Shown: positions 7,393-14,754 of the stretch, one piece after another | How positions within the stretch are numbered: position 1 is the first letter of the stretch | Layout: each line of letters opens with the position of its first letter | Assembly: GCF_022669055.1 (NCBI RefSeq) | Contig: NZ_JAJMLW010000002.1 | Span: 1-64,000 of the forward strand | Reading direction: 5' to 3' | DNA: 64,000 bases | Origin: Adlercreutzia faecimuris | GTDB lineage: Bacteria > Actinomycetota > Coriobacteriia > Coriobacteriales > Eggerthellaceae | Notes under the pieces: generated by a model | Database searches by the model: none | Told to the model about the DNA's origin: nothing | Seen by the model: only the letters and a program-made list of their open reading frames with translations | Translations under genes and position numbers: made by a program

Positions 7393-9190
7393 ACGCGGCC
7401 TTTGCGAGGATCTCCTTGTCCAGCTCCTGGAAACGCGTGTGATCCCCGAGGAAGGTGATGTGCTCTACGTGGGCGGCCATTCTCTCGGTGTAGTCGATGG
7501 CCCTCGCCACGCTATCGAGGTCGCCGGGATCTTCCAGAACGATGAGGGAGTCGGATGCGGCAGCATAGGGGCCCGCGGTGAGCGCATCAAAGGGGTTCCA
7601 GATTGAGGAGACGATGAGGTTGCGCGCTGGCTGGGTTCGCTGCGTGATGATCCAATCGTCAATGAGCCCATTTGCGTCGTAGGCGTCTTTACCGCAGAAT
7701 CGGATGATCTCAAGTCCCGCTTCGCGCAACGGTTCAAGGCAGCTGTCGGGGAAGGACACGTTTCCTCCGAGGACGATGAGGCTCCGGAATGCGCCCGAGG
7801 TGAGTGCTGTAAGCGTATCGGGGGCGATAACGCCGTTTCCCTGGTTGAAGAACAGCGGTGCTCGTCTATCCTGCGAGAAGGGGAGGAGCGAGATGATGTC
7901 GCCAGTGCAGCCGTCCCAGGTGATGACCGCTGTGTCCCCCCATTGGTTGGACGCGCGATGGGCGGCTAGCGCTAGGCTGTCGATGGATTCTCTGCGCAGA
8001 AGCGTGATCTCGTGTTCGCCGTTCTCTCCCTCAAGGCTAGCCAAAACAGCAGGGGAGAGATGCTCGCCACGGTCGAGGGCGATGATGCGCTTCGCGTCGT
8101 ATTGGCGCAAGGCATGGGCGGTCACGTCGGGAAGGGCCTCGCCGCGGGTGAGCAAGAGCGGGGCGCCGAGAGCACTCCCGAGGCTCGCCCCGATGAGGCA
8201 GGCGGAGGCATCTTCACCGGCACAGAGAACGATTGTGTCGCATGGCCCCCCGTAGCAGAGCTCCGCAAGTTTAACGGCGCTTCCGTAGCGATCGTCGGCT
8301 GAAAGAGTTTTCACCAGATCTTTGCGAGGGGCCACATCACGGTCGAGCATGTCGAAAACACGTTGCTCGGAGGCCGCAGAGCCGGTGTGTCCTCCGAGCA
8401 CCCGGTAGATTCGACAGACATCCTGGGCGCTGCCCATCAGGCGGGGGTGCCCCTTCTCGATCCAGATGGCTTTGTTGCAGAGGCGCTCTATCTGATCATT
8501 ATTGTGGGAGACGATGAGGACGGTGACCTCATGCTCCTTGATGAGCTCCTGGATGCGGCGCTCGCATTTCTGCTGGAACATGAAGTCGCCGACGGAGAGC
8601 ACCTCGTCAACGATGAGGATCTCCGGAACGATGATGGTGGCAATGGCAAAGGCGATGCGTGCTACCATGCCGGACGAATAGTTCTTCATGGGCATGTCGA
8701 GGAACTGCTCAACCTCTGCAAAGGAGACGATGTCGTCAAAATGCTGCTCGATGAACTTCTTCGGATAGCCAAGGAGGGCTCCGTTGAGGTAGATGTTCTC
8801 CCGGGCGGTAAGTTCGAGGTCGAAGCCCGCGCCGAGCTCGATGAGGGGGGCGATGTTGCCGTTGATGACGCAGGTCCCCATTGTCGGCTCGAGTACTCCG
8901 GCGACAATTTTGAGCAGAGTGGACTTCCCTGACCCGTTGGTGCCAAGGATGCCGAACACATCGCCTTTCCGGACTTCGAGCGACACGTCGTCGAGGGCCT
9001 TGAGCTCCTTGAACCGCAGTTCATGCTGCGCGAGCGCTATGGCGTACTCTTTCAAGTTATTCAACTGCTCGCTTGCCATGTTGAACACCATGGACACATG
9101 GTCGACCGAGATCATGACGGGGCGCCCTGTCTCTTCCATCGGCGGATGGGAGAGGTCTTGGAGGGAGGTGGTGTTGATGTTCTCGGCCAT
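7379..9190 (-). CDS. Polysaccharide exporter ATPase (Wzt/TagH-like) fused to three CWB2-type repeats
   Basis: A 603-residue protein. Residues 25-265 form an ABC-2 polysaccharide/teichoic-acid exporter ATPase: Walker A GTNGSGKST (83-91), signature YSSGM (171-175, the Wzt/TagH variant of LSGGQ), Walker B LIVDEVLSVGD, and the H-loop SH at 228-229. The remainder is not the usual Wzt glycan-binding domain. It reads as three tandem cell-wall-binding-2 (CWB2)-like units at about 293-388, 395-487 and 493-585. Unit 1 has SADDRYGSAVKLAE and LGAPLLLT; unit 3 has FDALTAGPYAA, close to the CWB2 signatures DRYxTA, APILLT and DALAAAPLAA. There is no signal peptide, so these domains should be cytoplasmic, perhaps recognising the polymer before export. 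The permease gene lies 15 bases upstream in the same operon. The start has only a modest ribosome-binding site (GGAAG). Confidence 0.85.
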   Translation of the reverse strand: MAENINTTSLQDLSHPPMEETGRPVMISVDHVSMVFNMASEQLNNLKEYAIALAQHELRFKELKALDDVSLEVRKGDVFGILGTNGSGKSTLLKIVAGVLEPTMGTCVINGNIAPLIELGAGFDLELTARENIYLNGALLGYPKKFIEQHFDDIVSFAEVEQFLDMPMKNYSSGMVARIAFAIATIIVPEILIVDEVLSVGDFMFQQKCERRIQELIKEHEVTVLIVSHNNDQIERLCNKAIWIEKGHPRLMGSAQDVCRIYRVLGGHTGSAASEQRVFDMLDRDVAPRKDLVKTLSADDRYGSAVKLAELCYGGPCDTIVLCAGEDASACLIGASLGSALGAPLLLTRGEALPDVTAHALRQYDAKRIIALDRGEHLSPAVLASLEGENGEHEITLLRRESIDSLALAAHRASNQWGDTAVITWDGCTGDIISLLPFSQDRRAPLFFNQGNGVIAPDTLTALTSGAFRSLIVLGGNVSFPDSCLEPLREAGLEIIRFCGKDAYDANGLIDDWIITQRTQPARNLIVSSIWNPFDALTAGPYAAASDSLIVLEDPGDLDSVARAIDYTERMAAHVEHITFLGDHTRFQELDKEILAKAASTMI

Positions 9191-9205
9191 TTTTCTTCCT
9201 GTGCT

Positions 9206-9991
9206 CTAAACGTAGAGGATGAACTTCTTCTCGTTCTTCTTGAAGATCACGAGACCTAGGACGAGCATGACGAGGGCCATGCCAAGGCAGATCAGGTTTT
9301 CTCCCAAGCCGGGGGTGTTGCCCCAGAGGGCGATGTCTCGGAAGTAGGTGACATAGTGGTACATAGGATTGAACTTCTCGAATGCGAGCATCCAGTCTGG
9401 AAGAATGTCGATGGGGTAGAACAGAGGCGTGGCATAGGTCCAGGCGGTTATGATGACGCTCCAGAAGTGCAAGACGTCGCGGAAGAACACGGCGAGGGTG
9501 GCGAGGATGAGCCCGATACCCGCGCTGAAGATGGTCACGTAAACGATGAGCAGGGGTAGGAGGAGGAGGTTCCACGTGGGGACAATTCGGAAGAAGACCA
9601 TGACGAGGGCGACCGCGATAAGAGAAATGACGAAGTTCACGAGGGTGAAGAGCACCTTCTCGATGGGGAAGATGAGCTTCTCGATGCGAATCTTCTTGAT
9701 GAGGGGTGCGGAGTCAATAATGGAGCTCATGGCGCTGCTGGTGGAGTCCGACATGAGCGCGAAGATGGTGTTGCCGAGAATGAGGTAGAGGGGAAAGTTC
9801 TCGATCTGGAAGCGGAAGAACGTGCTGAACACAGCGGAGAGCACGCACATCATGAGCAGGGGGTTGAGCACCGACCAGGCGATGCCCAAGACGCTGCGGC
9901 GGTATTTGAGCTTGAAGTCCTTAGTCACGAGGGACGTTATAGTGAACCAGTTGCGGTTAAGCGCCGCCTTGTCTGTTGCCGAAAAAGCCAT
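9206..9991 (-). CDS. Polysaccharide ABC exporter permease (Wzm/TagG-like)
   Basis: A 261-residue ABC-2 permease with six predicted membrane helices, typical of Wzm/TagG. It would form the channel for a lipid-linked polysaccharide together with the ATPase gene 15 bases downstream. The N-terminal amphipathic segment before helix 1 (VTKDFKLKYRRSVLGIAWSVLNPLL) is the family hallmark. The ATG at 9991 was chosen over an in-frame upstream ATG at 10024 because GAGGAG sits at good spacing. The 146-base gap to the divergent GT2 gene at 10138 should hold promoters for both directions, but none stood out. Codon use is less G/C-ending than in the 0.3-7.4 kb block. Confidence 0.88.
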   Translation of the reverse strand: MAFSATDKAALNRNWFTITSLVTKDFKLKYRRSVLGIAWSVLNPLLMMCVLSAVFSTFFRFQIENFPLYLILGNTIFALMSDSTSSAMSSIIDSAPLIKKIRIEKLIFPIEKVLFTLVNFVISLIAVALVMVFFRIVPTWNLLLLPLLIVYVTIFSAGIGLILATLAVFFRDVLHFWSVIITAWTYATPLFYPIDILPDWMLAFEKFNPMYHYVTYFRDIALWGNTPGLGENLICLGMALVMLVLGLVIFKKNEKKFILYV

Positions 9992-10137
9992 GGGCTCCTC
10001 AATGGGTCGAATTGGGTATCGCATTCCATTCTATCGCAGCTCATGGGAAAGGTGCCTATTTCGAGAAAAACAGCAGGGGAGGAGCAATGCTGGTATCCTT
10101 AAGAGAAACAAAGGAACGAGAGAGATGAGGAGGAGCG

Positions 10138-11232
10138 GTGGGCGTCGTGCAGTCTGATGATCGTTCGTCTCCCAGGGTAAGCCTTCTGGTGCCCGTCTAC
10201 AATGTCGAACGGTACCTGAGGGAATGCCTGGAGTCCGCGCGTACGCAGACACTTGAGGAGATTGAGATTATCTGCGTGAACGATGGCTCGACGGACGGCT
10301 CTCGCGCCATCCTCGAGGAGTTCGCCGCCGCTGATTCGCGCTTTCGCGTCATCGATAAGGAAAACTCGGGCTATGGGGCGTCCATGAATCGAGGACTTGA
10401 GGTGGCTCGTGGCGAGTTCGTGGGTATTTTGGAATCCGACGACTTTCTCGACCCCGATGCGCTTGAGATGCTTTACAGGTCGGCTCGAGATACGGATGCC
10501 GAGGTGGCTAAAGCCGACTTCTACCTGCATTGGTCGCAGCCCGAGCCGCGCGATGAACGCTTTGGCTGGGTTGGGCCTGAAATGGCTGGCATGGTCGATC
10601 CTCGTGATTGCCTAGAGGTGTTCTTCCTCAAGCCCTCCATCTGGTCAGCGCTCTACAGACGCTCCTTTCTGGAGCAAAACGGCATTCGATTCCTCGAGAC
10701 GCCGGGAGCCTCGTATCAAGACTCCGCCTTCAACTTCAAGGTATGGGCCTGCGCTCGACAGGCGGTCTTGGTCGATAGGGCCTTTCTCCACTATCGGCAG
10801 GATAACGAATCGTCGTCGGTGAATGCGCCGGGTAAGGTGTTCTGTGTGTGCGACGAGTATGAAGAGATGCTGCGCTATGTGGAGGAGCGAGAGTTTGACG
10901 CGGGTTTTTTCCTGCCGGTTCTTGCCAAGATGCGCTATGACTCATATTTGTGGAATTTCGACAGGCTGACGCCTGCTCTGCGTGAGGAGTTTGCCCAGCG
11001 CATGGCGGAGGACTTCCGCCGCGAGGATGAGGCGGGTGTTGTGGACTTCTCCTTGTTCGAGCCGTGGAAGATCCCCGAGCGACAGGCGGTAATCGATGAT
11101 CCATCTGCTTTCTGTCGGCGTCGTGCATCGGGCGGTCGTGACAGCAAGCTGACTATTCTCGCTCGCTGTTGGCGCGCGGGTGGACCATCCCTGGTCGCTC
11201 ATGTGCTTAAGAGTCGGTTGAGTCGTAGGTAG
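10138..11232 (+). CDS. Family 2 glycosyltransferase
   Basis: A 364-residue GT2 enzyme, GTG start with AGGAGGAGC just upstream. It contains LVPVYNVERYLRECL, VNDGSTDGS and ILESDDFLDPDA (DxD-type site), then ETPGASYQDSAF, the acidic motif that likely holds the catalytic base. It is clearly paralogous to the gene at 16898-17890: both share the GYGASMNRGL, SIWSALYRRS/IWAAIYRRS and ETPGASYQD blocks and the RWNYNRL/LWNFDRL region. It opens the rightward operon of the first low-GC cassette, with the next GT2 gene 8 bases downstream. Sugar specificity unknown. Confidence 0.87.
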   Translation: MGVVQSDDRSSPRVSLLVPVYNVERYLRECLESARTQTLEEIEIICVNDGSTDGSRAILEEFAAADSRFRVIDKENSGYGASMNRGLEVARGEFVGILESDDFLDPDALEMLYRSARDTDAEVAKADFYLHWSQPEPRDERFGWVGPEMAGMVDPRDCLEVFFLKPSIWSALYRRSFLEQNGIRFLETPGASYQDSAFNFKVWACARQAVLVDRAFLHYRQDNESSSVNAPGKVFCVCDEYEEMLRYVEEREFDAGFFLPVLAKMRYDSYLWNFDRLTPALREEFAQRMAEDFRREDEAGVVDFSLFEPWKIPERQAVIDDPSAFCRRRASGGRDSKLTILARCWRAGGPSLVAHVLKSRLSRR

Positions 11233-11240
11233 GGTGTGCC

Positions 11241-12410
11241 GTGCCGCTTCTGTCCGTCGTTATTCCCGTCTATGGCGTTGAAGACTATCTGGCGCTCAGC
11301 GTTGCCTCGGTACGTCGGCAGACGCTCAGTGATATCGAGATTATTTGCGTGAATGATGGCTCTCCCGATGGGTCGAGGGACGTCCTCGCCCTTCTTGAGT
11401 CCGTTGATTCGCGCGTCGTGGTGATTGACAAGCCAAATGGCGGCCCCTCCTCCGCGCGCAACGTTGGCATGAAGTATGCAACAGGGGATTACGTGTGCTC
11501 TCTCGATGCAGATGACCTCATGGACGAGCGAGCGTGCGAGACGATCGCCGCAGCCTTCGATCACACTGACGCTGACGTGGTGGTGTTCGGCGGTGAGGCA
11601 TATCCGTCGTTTAGGGGCTATCCGTGGCTGGACCGTGTGCTCAGTCCTCGTGCTGCCGAGTACGAGGGTTTCGATCCCAAGATGCTTTTCGAGGAAGAGA
11701 CTCATCCCTTTGCCTGGCGTGTTGCGTTTCGCCGAAGCCTTCTCGGGGAGTTCGGCCTTGCCTATGACGAGCGTCTCTCTAACGGCGAGGACGAGGTGTT
11801 CCTCTTCTCGCTGTACCCCCGTTCGCGGCGGACAGTACTTTTGGCGGATAAACTGGTGAAGTACCGCATCCAACGTGAGGGCTCGCTCATGGATCAGTAC
11901 TTCCGGTCTGACATTGGGCAGGTTGGCGACCATCTTTTCACGGTTGAGCTTATCTTCGATGACTGGGCGAAGGGGGGGTTCGTAGAGCGCTGGCCGCAGG
12001 AGCTCTTTGATTGGTCAGCTGAATTTCTGCTGCTTGACTTGGCAAAACTTCCTGAACCACATCGCACGGAGGCTGCAGCGCGACTTCGCGACTTATGGGC
12101 AAATGCTTTCGGCGAGGAGGGCTCGCGTCGTCTTGCCGCTTTGTCGCGCTTTCATGTTTTGGCGAGGCCGATTGCCTTCGCTGGGGTTCCTCCGTCAGGG
12201 GGGCGTCTGGCGAAGATCCGCTACTATCTTAGCCGCTTGACTCTTGCCCGGCTTGCCAAGGTTCTTCATGAGCGGCTGCTTGGTCGGGTGGGGCCATCTG
12301 TCGATGCTGCCGATCGGGATTCATGGGAGAAAGAGGACGCCGGGCGTCGCCGTGAGGCGTTGGAGTCGCTTCGGGCGGAGGCGGGGGAGGGACAAGGACG
12401 GTGCTTATGA
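11241..12410 (+). CDS. Family 2 glycosyltransferase
   Basis: A 389-residue GT2 enzyme with a GTG start 8 bases after the previous gene. The N-terminal half has VVIPVYGVEDYLALSV, VNDGSPDGS and CSLDADDLMD. The acidic NGEDEVFLFS motif resembles the catalytic motif in the long first domain of the gene at 14739 (LGEDNAFQFS), and both have a similar GG(E/K)xxPS(F/S) stretch, so the two are close relatives. The C-terminal 150 residues are helical and charged with no recognised domain. It overlaps the acyltransferase gene downstream, so the pair is translationally coupled. Confidence 0.86.
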   Translation: MPLLSVVIPVYGVEDYLALSVASVRRQTLSDIEIICVNDGSPDGSRDVLALLESVDSRVVVIDKPNGGPSSARNVGMKYATGDYVCSLDADDLMDERACETIAAAFDHTDADVVVFGGEAYPSFRGYPWLDRVLSPRAAEYEGFDPKMLFEEETHPFAWRVAFRRSLLGEFGLAYDERLSNGEDEVFLFSLYPRSRRTVLLADKLVKYRIQREGSLMDQYFRSDIGQVGDHLFTVELIFDDWAKGGFVERWPQELFDWSAEFLLLDLAKLPEPHRTEAAARLRDLWANAFGEEGSRRLAALSRFHVLARPIAFAGVPPSGGRLAKIRYYLSRLTLARLAKVLHERLLGRVGPSVDAADRDSWEKEDAGRRREALESLRAEAGEGQGRCL

Positions 12411-13438
12411 GGGGAACGCATGATCCGGGCTTTGATGTGGTGCGGGTTATCGCAATGATCTTTGTCGTGGCTGTCCACACGCTTTTCGTGGTCGATGTTG
12501 CAAGCAGGAGCGGGTATGTGTTCGACTTGACGGGAAGAAGCCTGTTCCTATCGGCTAATGCGCTCTTCTTCCTGCTTTCGGGCAAACTCAATATTCGGGT
12601 GATTCCTGATGAGAAGATCGGCGCCTACTACTTCAAGAAAGTGCGAAACATCCTCATTCCCGTCCTTGTGTTTTTTCTTGCCTTCACGCTGTACTCGAGC
12701 TATCCGGCATATGACATCGTTGCCACGCTCAAGGCCTTTCTCGTTGGTGCTTTGGGCGGTTATGCTGGGATGGCTTACTGGTTTATGTTTTCGCTTGTGG
12801 GCTTTTTGCTCGTGGCTCCCTTTCTCGGGAGGGCATTCGATCGAATGGGGGATCGCACGCTCGCGGCTTTCATCATTCTGGGCTTCGGGTTCTCTGTTGC
12901 GCGGACAATAGCAGGCAACATAGGAATTGGCTTTTCCTGGGGTTATCCCTTCGAAGGCTTCTTCTTCACTTTTTGCCTCGGCGCCGTTCTCGATCGTATC
13001 ATTAGCACGGATCGACGGTTTTGGCTCCTCATGGTTCTGTCGGCCGTCTGCTTCTTGGCGAGCGTTCTTCTCGTTGCGGGAGGATATGGCGTAGGGGCCT
13101 ACGACGTCTCGCCTCTCTATACAATCTACAGTGTGGGTCTCTTCGTGCTTATAGCGAGGACCGGACGGCGTGTTCTGGAGCGGTTTCCGCTGGCTGAGAG
13201 GGCGTGTGCTGTTGTTGCGAAAAGATCGTTTAGCGTATACATGGTGCATGTCATGCTGCTTGTCCCCCTTTCGGCTCCTTTCGTCGGCTATGGTGGCATC
13301 GTCTCTATTTTTGCTCAGATGGGCTTCACGATCGTCACCCTGGCTGCGTCCTTGGTGCTCTCGGTGCTTGCCGATCTCCTGGTTGTCGGGCCCCTCCAGA
13401 GGTTGCTCGATAGGGCGAGGCGTAGGGCTGCGGTCTAG
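12401..13438 (+). CDS. Acyltransferase 3 family membrane protein
   Basis: A 345-residue polytopic protein with about ten hydrophobic helices, of the acyltransferase-3 (OafA/WecH) group that O-acetylates surface glycans using cytoplasmic acyl donors. The N-terminal signature GFDVVRVIAMIFVVAVHT has the R-x10-H arrangement typical of the family. The start is ambiguous: GTG at 12401 has GGGGGAGG at 10 bases, while ATG at 12407 forms a 4-base ATGA overlap with the upstream stop and has AAGGA at 8 bases. It lies between two glycosyltransferase-type genes, which fits modification of the polysaccharide built by this cassette. Confidence 0.8.
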   Translation: MLMRGTHDPGFDVVRVIAMIFVVAVHTLFVVDVASRSGYVFDLTGRSLFLSANALFFLLSGKLNIRVIPDEKIGAYYFKKVRNILIPVLVFFLAFTLYSSYPAYDIVATLKAFLVGALGGYAGMAYWFMFSLVGFLLVAPFLGRAFDRMGDRTLAAFIILGFGFSVARTIAGNIGIGFSWGYPFEGFFFTFCLGAVLDRIISTDRRFWLLMVLSAVCFLASVLLVAGGYGVGAYDVSPLYTIYSVGLFVLIARTGRRVLERFPLAERACAVVAKRSFSVYMVHVMLLVPLSAPFVGYGGIVSIFAQMGFTIVTLAASLVLSVLADLLVVGPLQRLLDRARRRAAV

Positions 13439-13479
13439 CGACGCGTTGATCGCGATGTATTACAGACGAGGAAGGGCAT

Positions 13480-14754
13480 GTGCTGGTGTTTGACGCGATA
13501 AAAAGATTGTTACCGGTGTCCTCACGTTCGTTTCATGCATTTGAGGAGCATGTTTGCAGAACGCTGGACGAGGAGGGTAGGAGGGAGGCCGATTTCCGCC
13601 GTATGATCGCGGAGGAGATTGGCACTTTATCGAAGCGGATGGATGGTCACTCCGAGCGTCTTGATGCCCTCTATGCCCGCGTTGAGCAGGCGGATTATGG
13701 CATAAATGGAAATATCGACTACAAGTTCGAGGAGCGCACCCTCCCCGTTCTGCGGAAGGTGGAGGGAACCCTTGATGCCCATGATGCGTTTTCGTCTATG
13801 GTGCTCTGGGACGGGTATCGACGAGAGGGGGAGACGCTTCTTGATGCAAAGAAGCGTCTTTTCCGCGAAATGCCACCGGCTACAGGGGGGCTGCGTCTGC
13901 ATCAGCTCGCCTCTTCGCAGTTGCTGCGGGAGTTCGATGCGCTCTGCCTTGCGGGCGGTATCCGATATTGGATAGCTTTCGGGACGCAACTCGGCGCCGA
14001 GCGCCATGGTGGCTTTGTTCCGTGGGATGACGATCTCGATGTGGGAATTCTAAGGGATGACCTGGCCCTTTTGCGGAAGATGGTGGAAGAGGATTCTCGT
14101 TACCGCATAACTGACGTCTTTGACGTGTATGTGCACTGCCATCAGATCCGGTTCTTTTTCGCCGATCCTGCCATCCCTTGCTTCATCGATCTGTTTGTCT
14201 ACGATCTGACGAACGACGTCTCGCGTGAGGTCTTTGACGCGCAGGGTGCTCTGCGTCGTAAGATGGTGGCGGAGCTGGAGTCCGATGGGGGCCTGGCTAG
14301 ATGGCGTGAAGTCGGCTATCTCCCCGCGGCTGATCCTCTCATGGAGGGGGTGAGCCTGCGCTTCGAGCAACTTGTGGAAGCCGTGCGCGATGTGGGCGTC
14401 GGCGTTGACGAGAGGTCGGCGCGAGGAATCATCTGGGGCGCGGACAACATGGACGATCCTGCCCGTGAATGGGTATGTCCCTACGAGGATGTTTTCCCCT
14501 TGAAGCGCGTCGAATTCGAGGGGGTGGAGTGCTATGCTCCCCGCTGTTCCCTGAAGATGCTTGAGGAGGGGTACGGGGATATCTACGCATTCCCGGCGGA
14601 TTTGAAGACGCACTCGGCTCACGTCTCCCGCGAGGCCCTCGGGGATCCCGCCACGCGGGCTCTCATGGAAAGGTTGGCAGAGGAGGGCTCCGCGAACCCG
14701 TCTTCGGCGGGCATGCGACCAGAGGAAGAGGGCGGCCTGTGTCAAAGCCAGTAG
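13480..14754 (+). CDS. LicD family phosphotransferase with N-terminal coiled coil
   Basis: A 424-residue protein. Residues about 25-110 are charged and heptad-like, suggesting a coiled coil. From residue 140 it matches LicD: FGTQLGAERHGGFVPWDDDLDVG, with the metal-binding DDDLD at 183-187. LicD proteins transfer phosphocholine from CDP-choline, or related phospho-groups, to sugars of teichoic acid or capsule. This is the longest of three LicD proteins in the locus; the others (26610 and 28328) lack the coiled coil. GTG start with GAGGAAGGG upstream. It overlaps the next gene by 16 bases. LicB and LicC-LicA at 51-54 kb would provide the substrate, which supports a phosphocholine role. Confidence 0.85.
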   Translation: MLVFDAIKRLLPVSSRSFHAFEEHVCRTLDEEGRREADFRRMIAEEIGTLSKRMDGHSERLDALYARVEQADYGINGNIDYKFEERTLPVLRKVEGTLDAHDAFSSMVLWDGYRREGETLLDAKKRLFREMPPATGGLRLHQLASSQLLREFDALCLAGGIRYWIAFGTQLGAERHGGFVPWDDDLDVGILRDDLALLRKMVEEDSRYRITDVFDVYVHCHQIRFFFADPAIPCFIDLFVYDLTNDVSREVFDAQGALRRKMVAELESDGGLARWREVGYLPAADPLMEGVSLRFEQLVEAVRDVGVGVDERSARGIIWGADNMDDPAREWVCPYEDVFPLKRVEFEGVECYAPRCSLKMLEEGYGDIYAFPADLKTHSAHVSREALGDPATRALMERLAEEGSANPSSAGMRPEEEGGLCQSQ

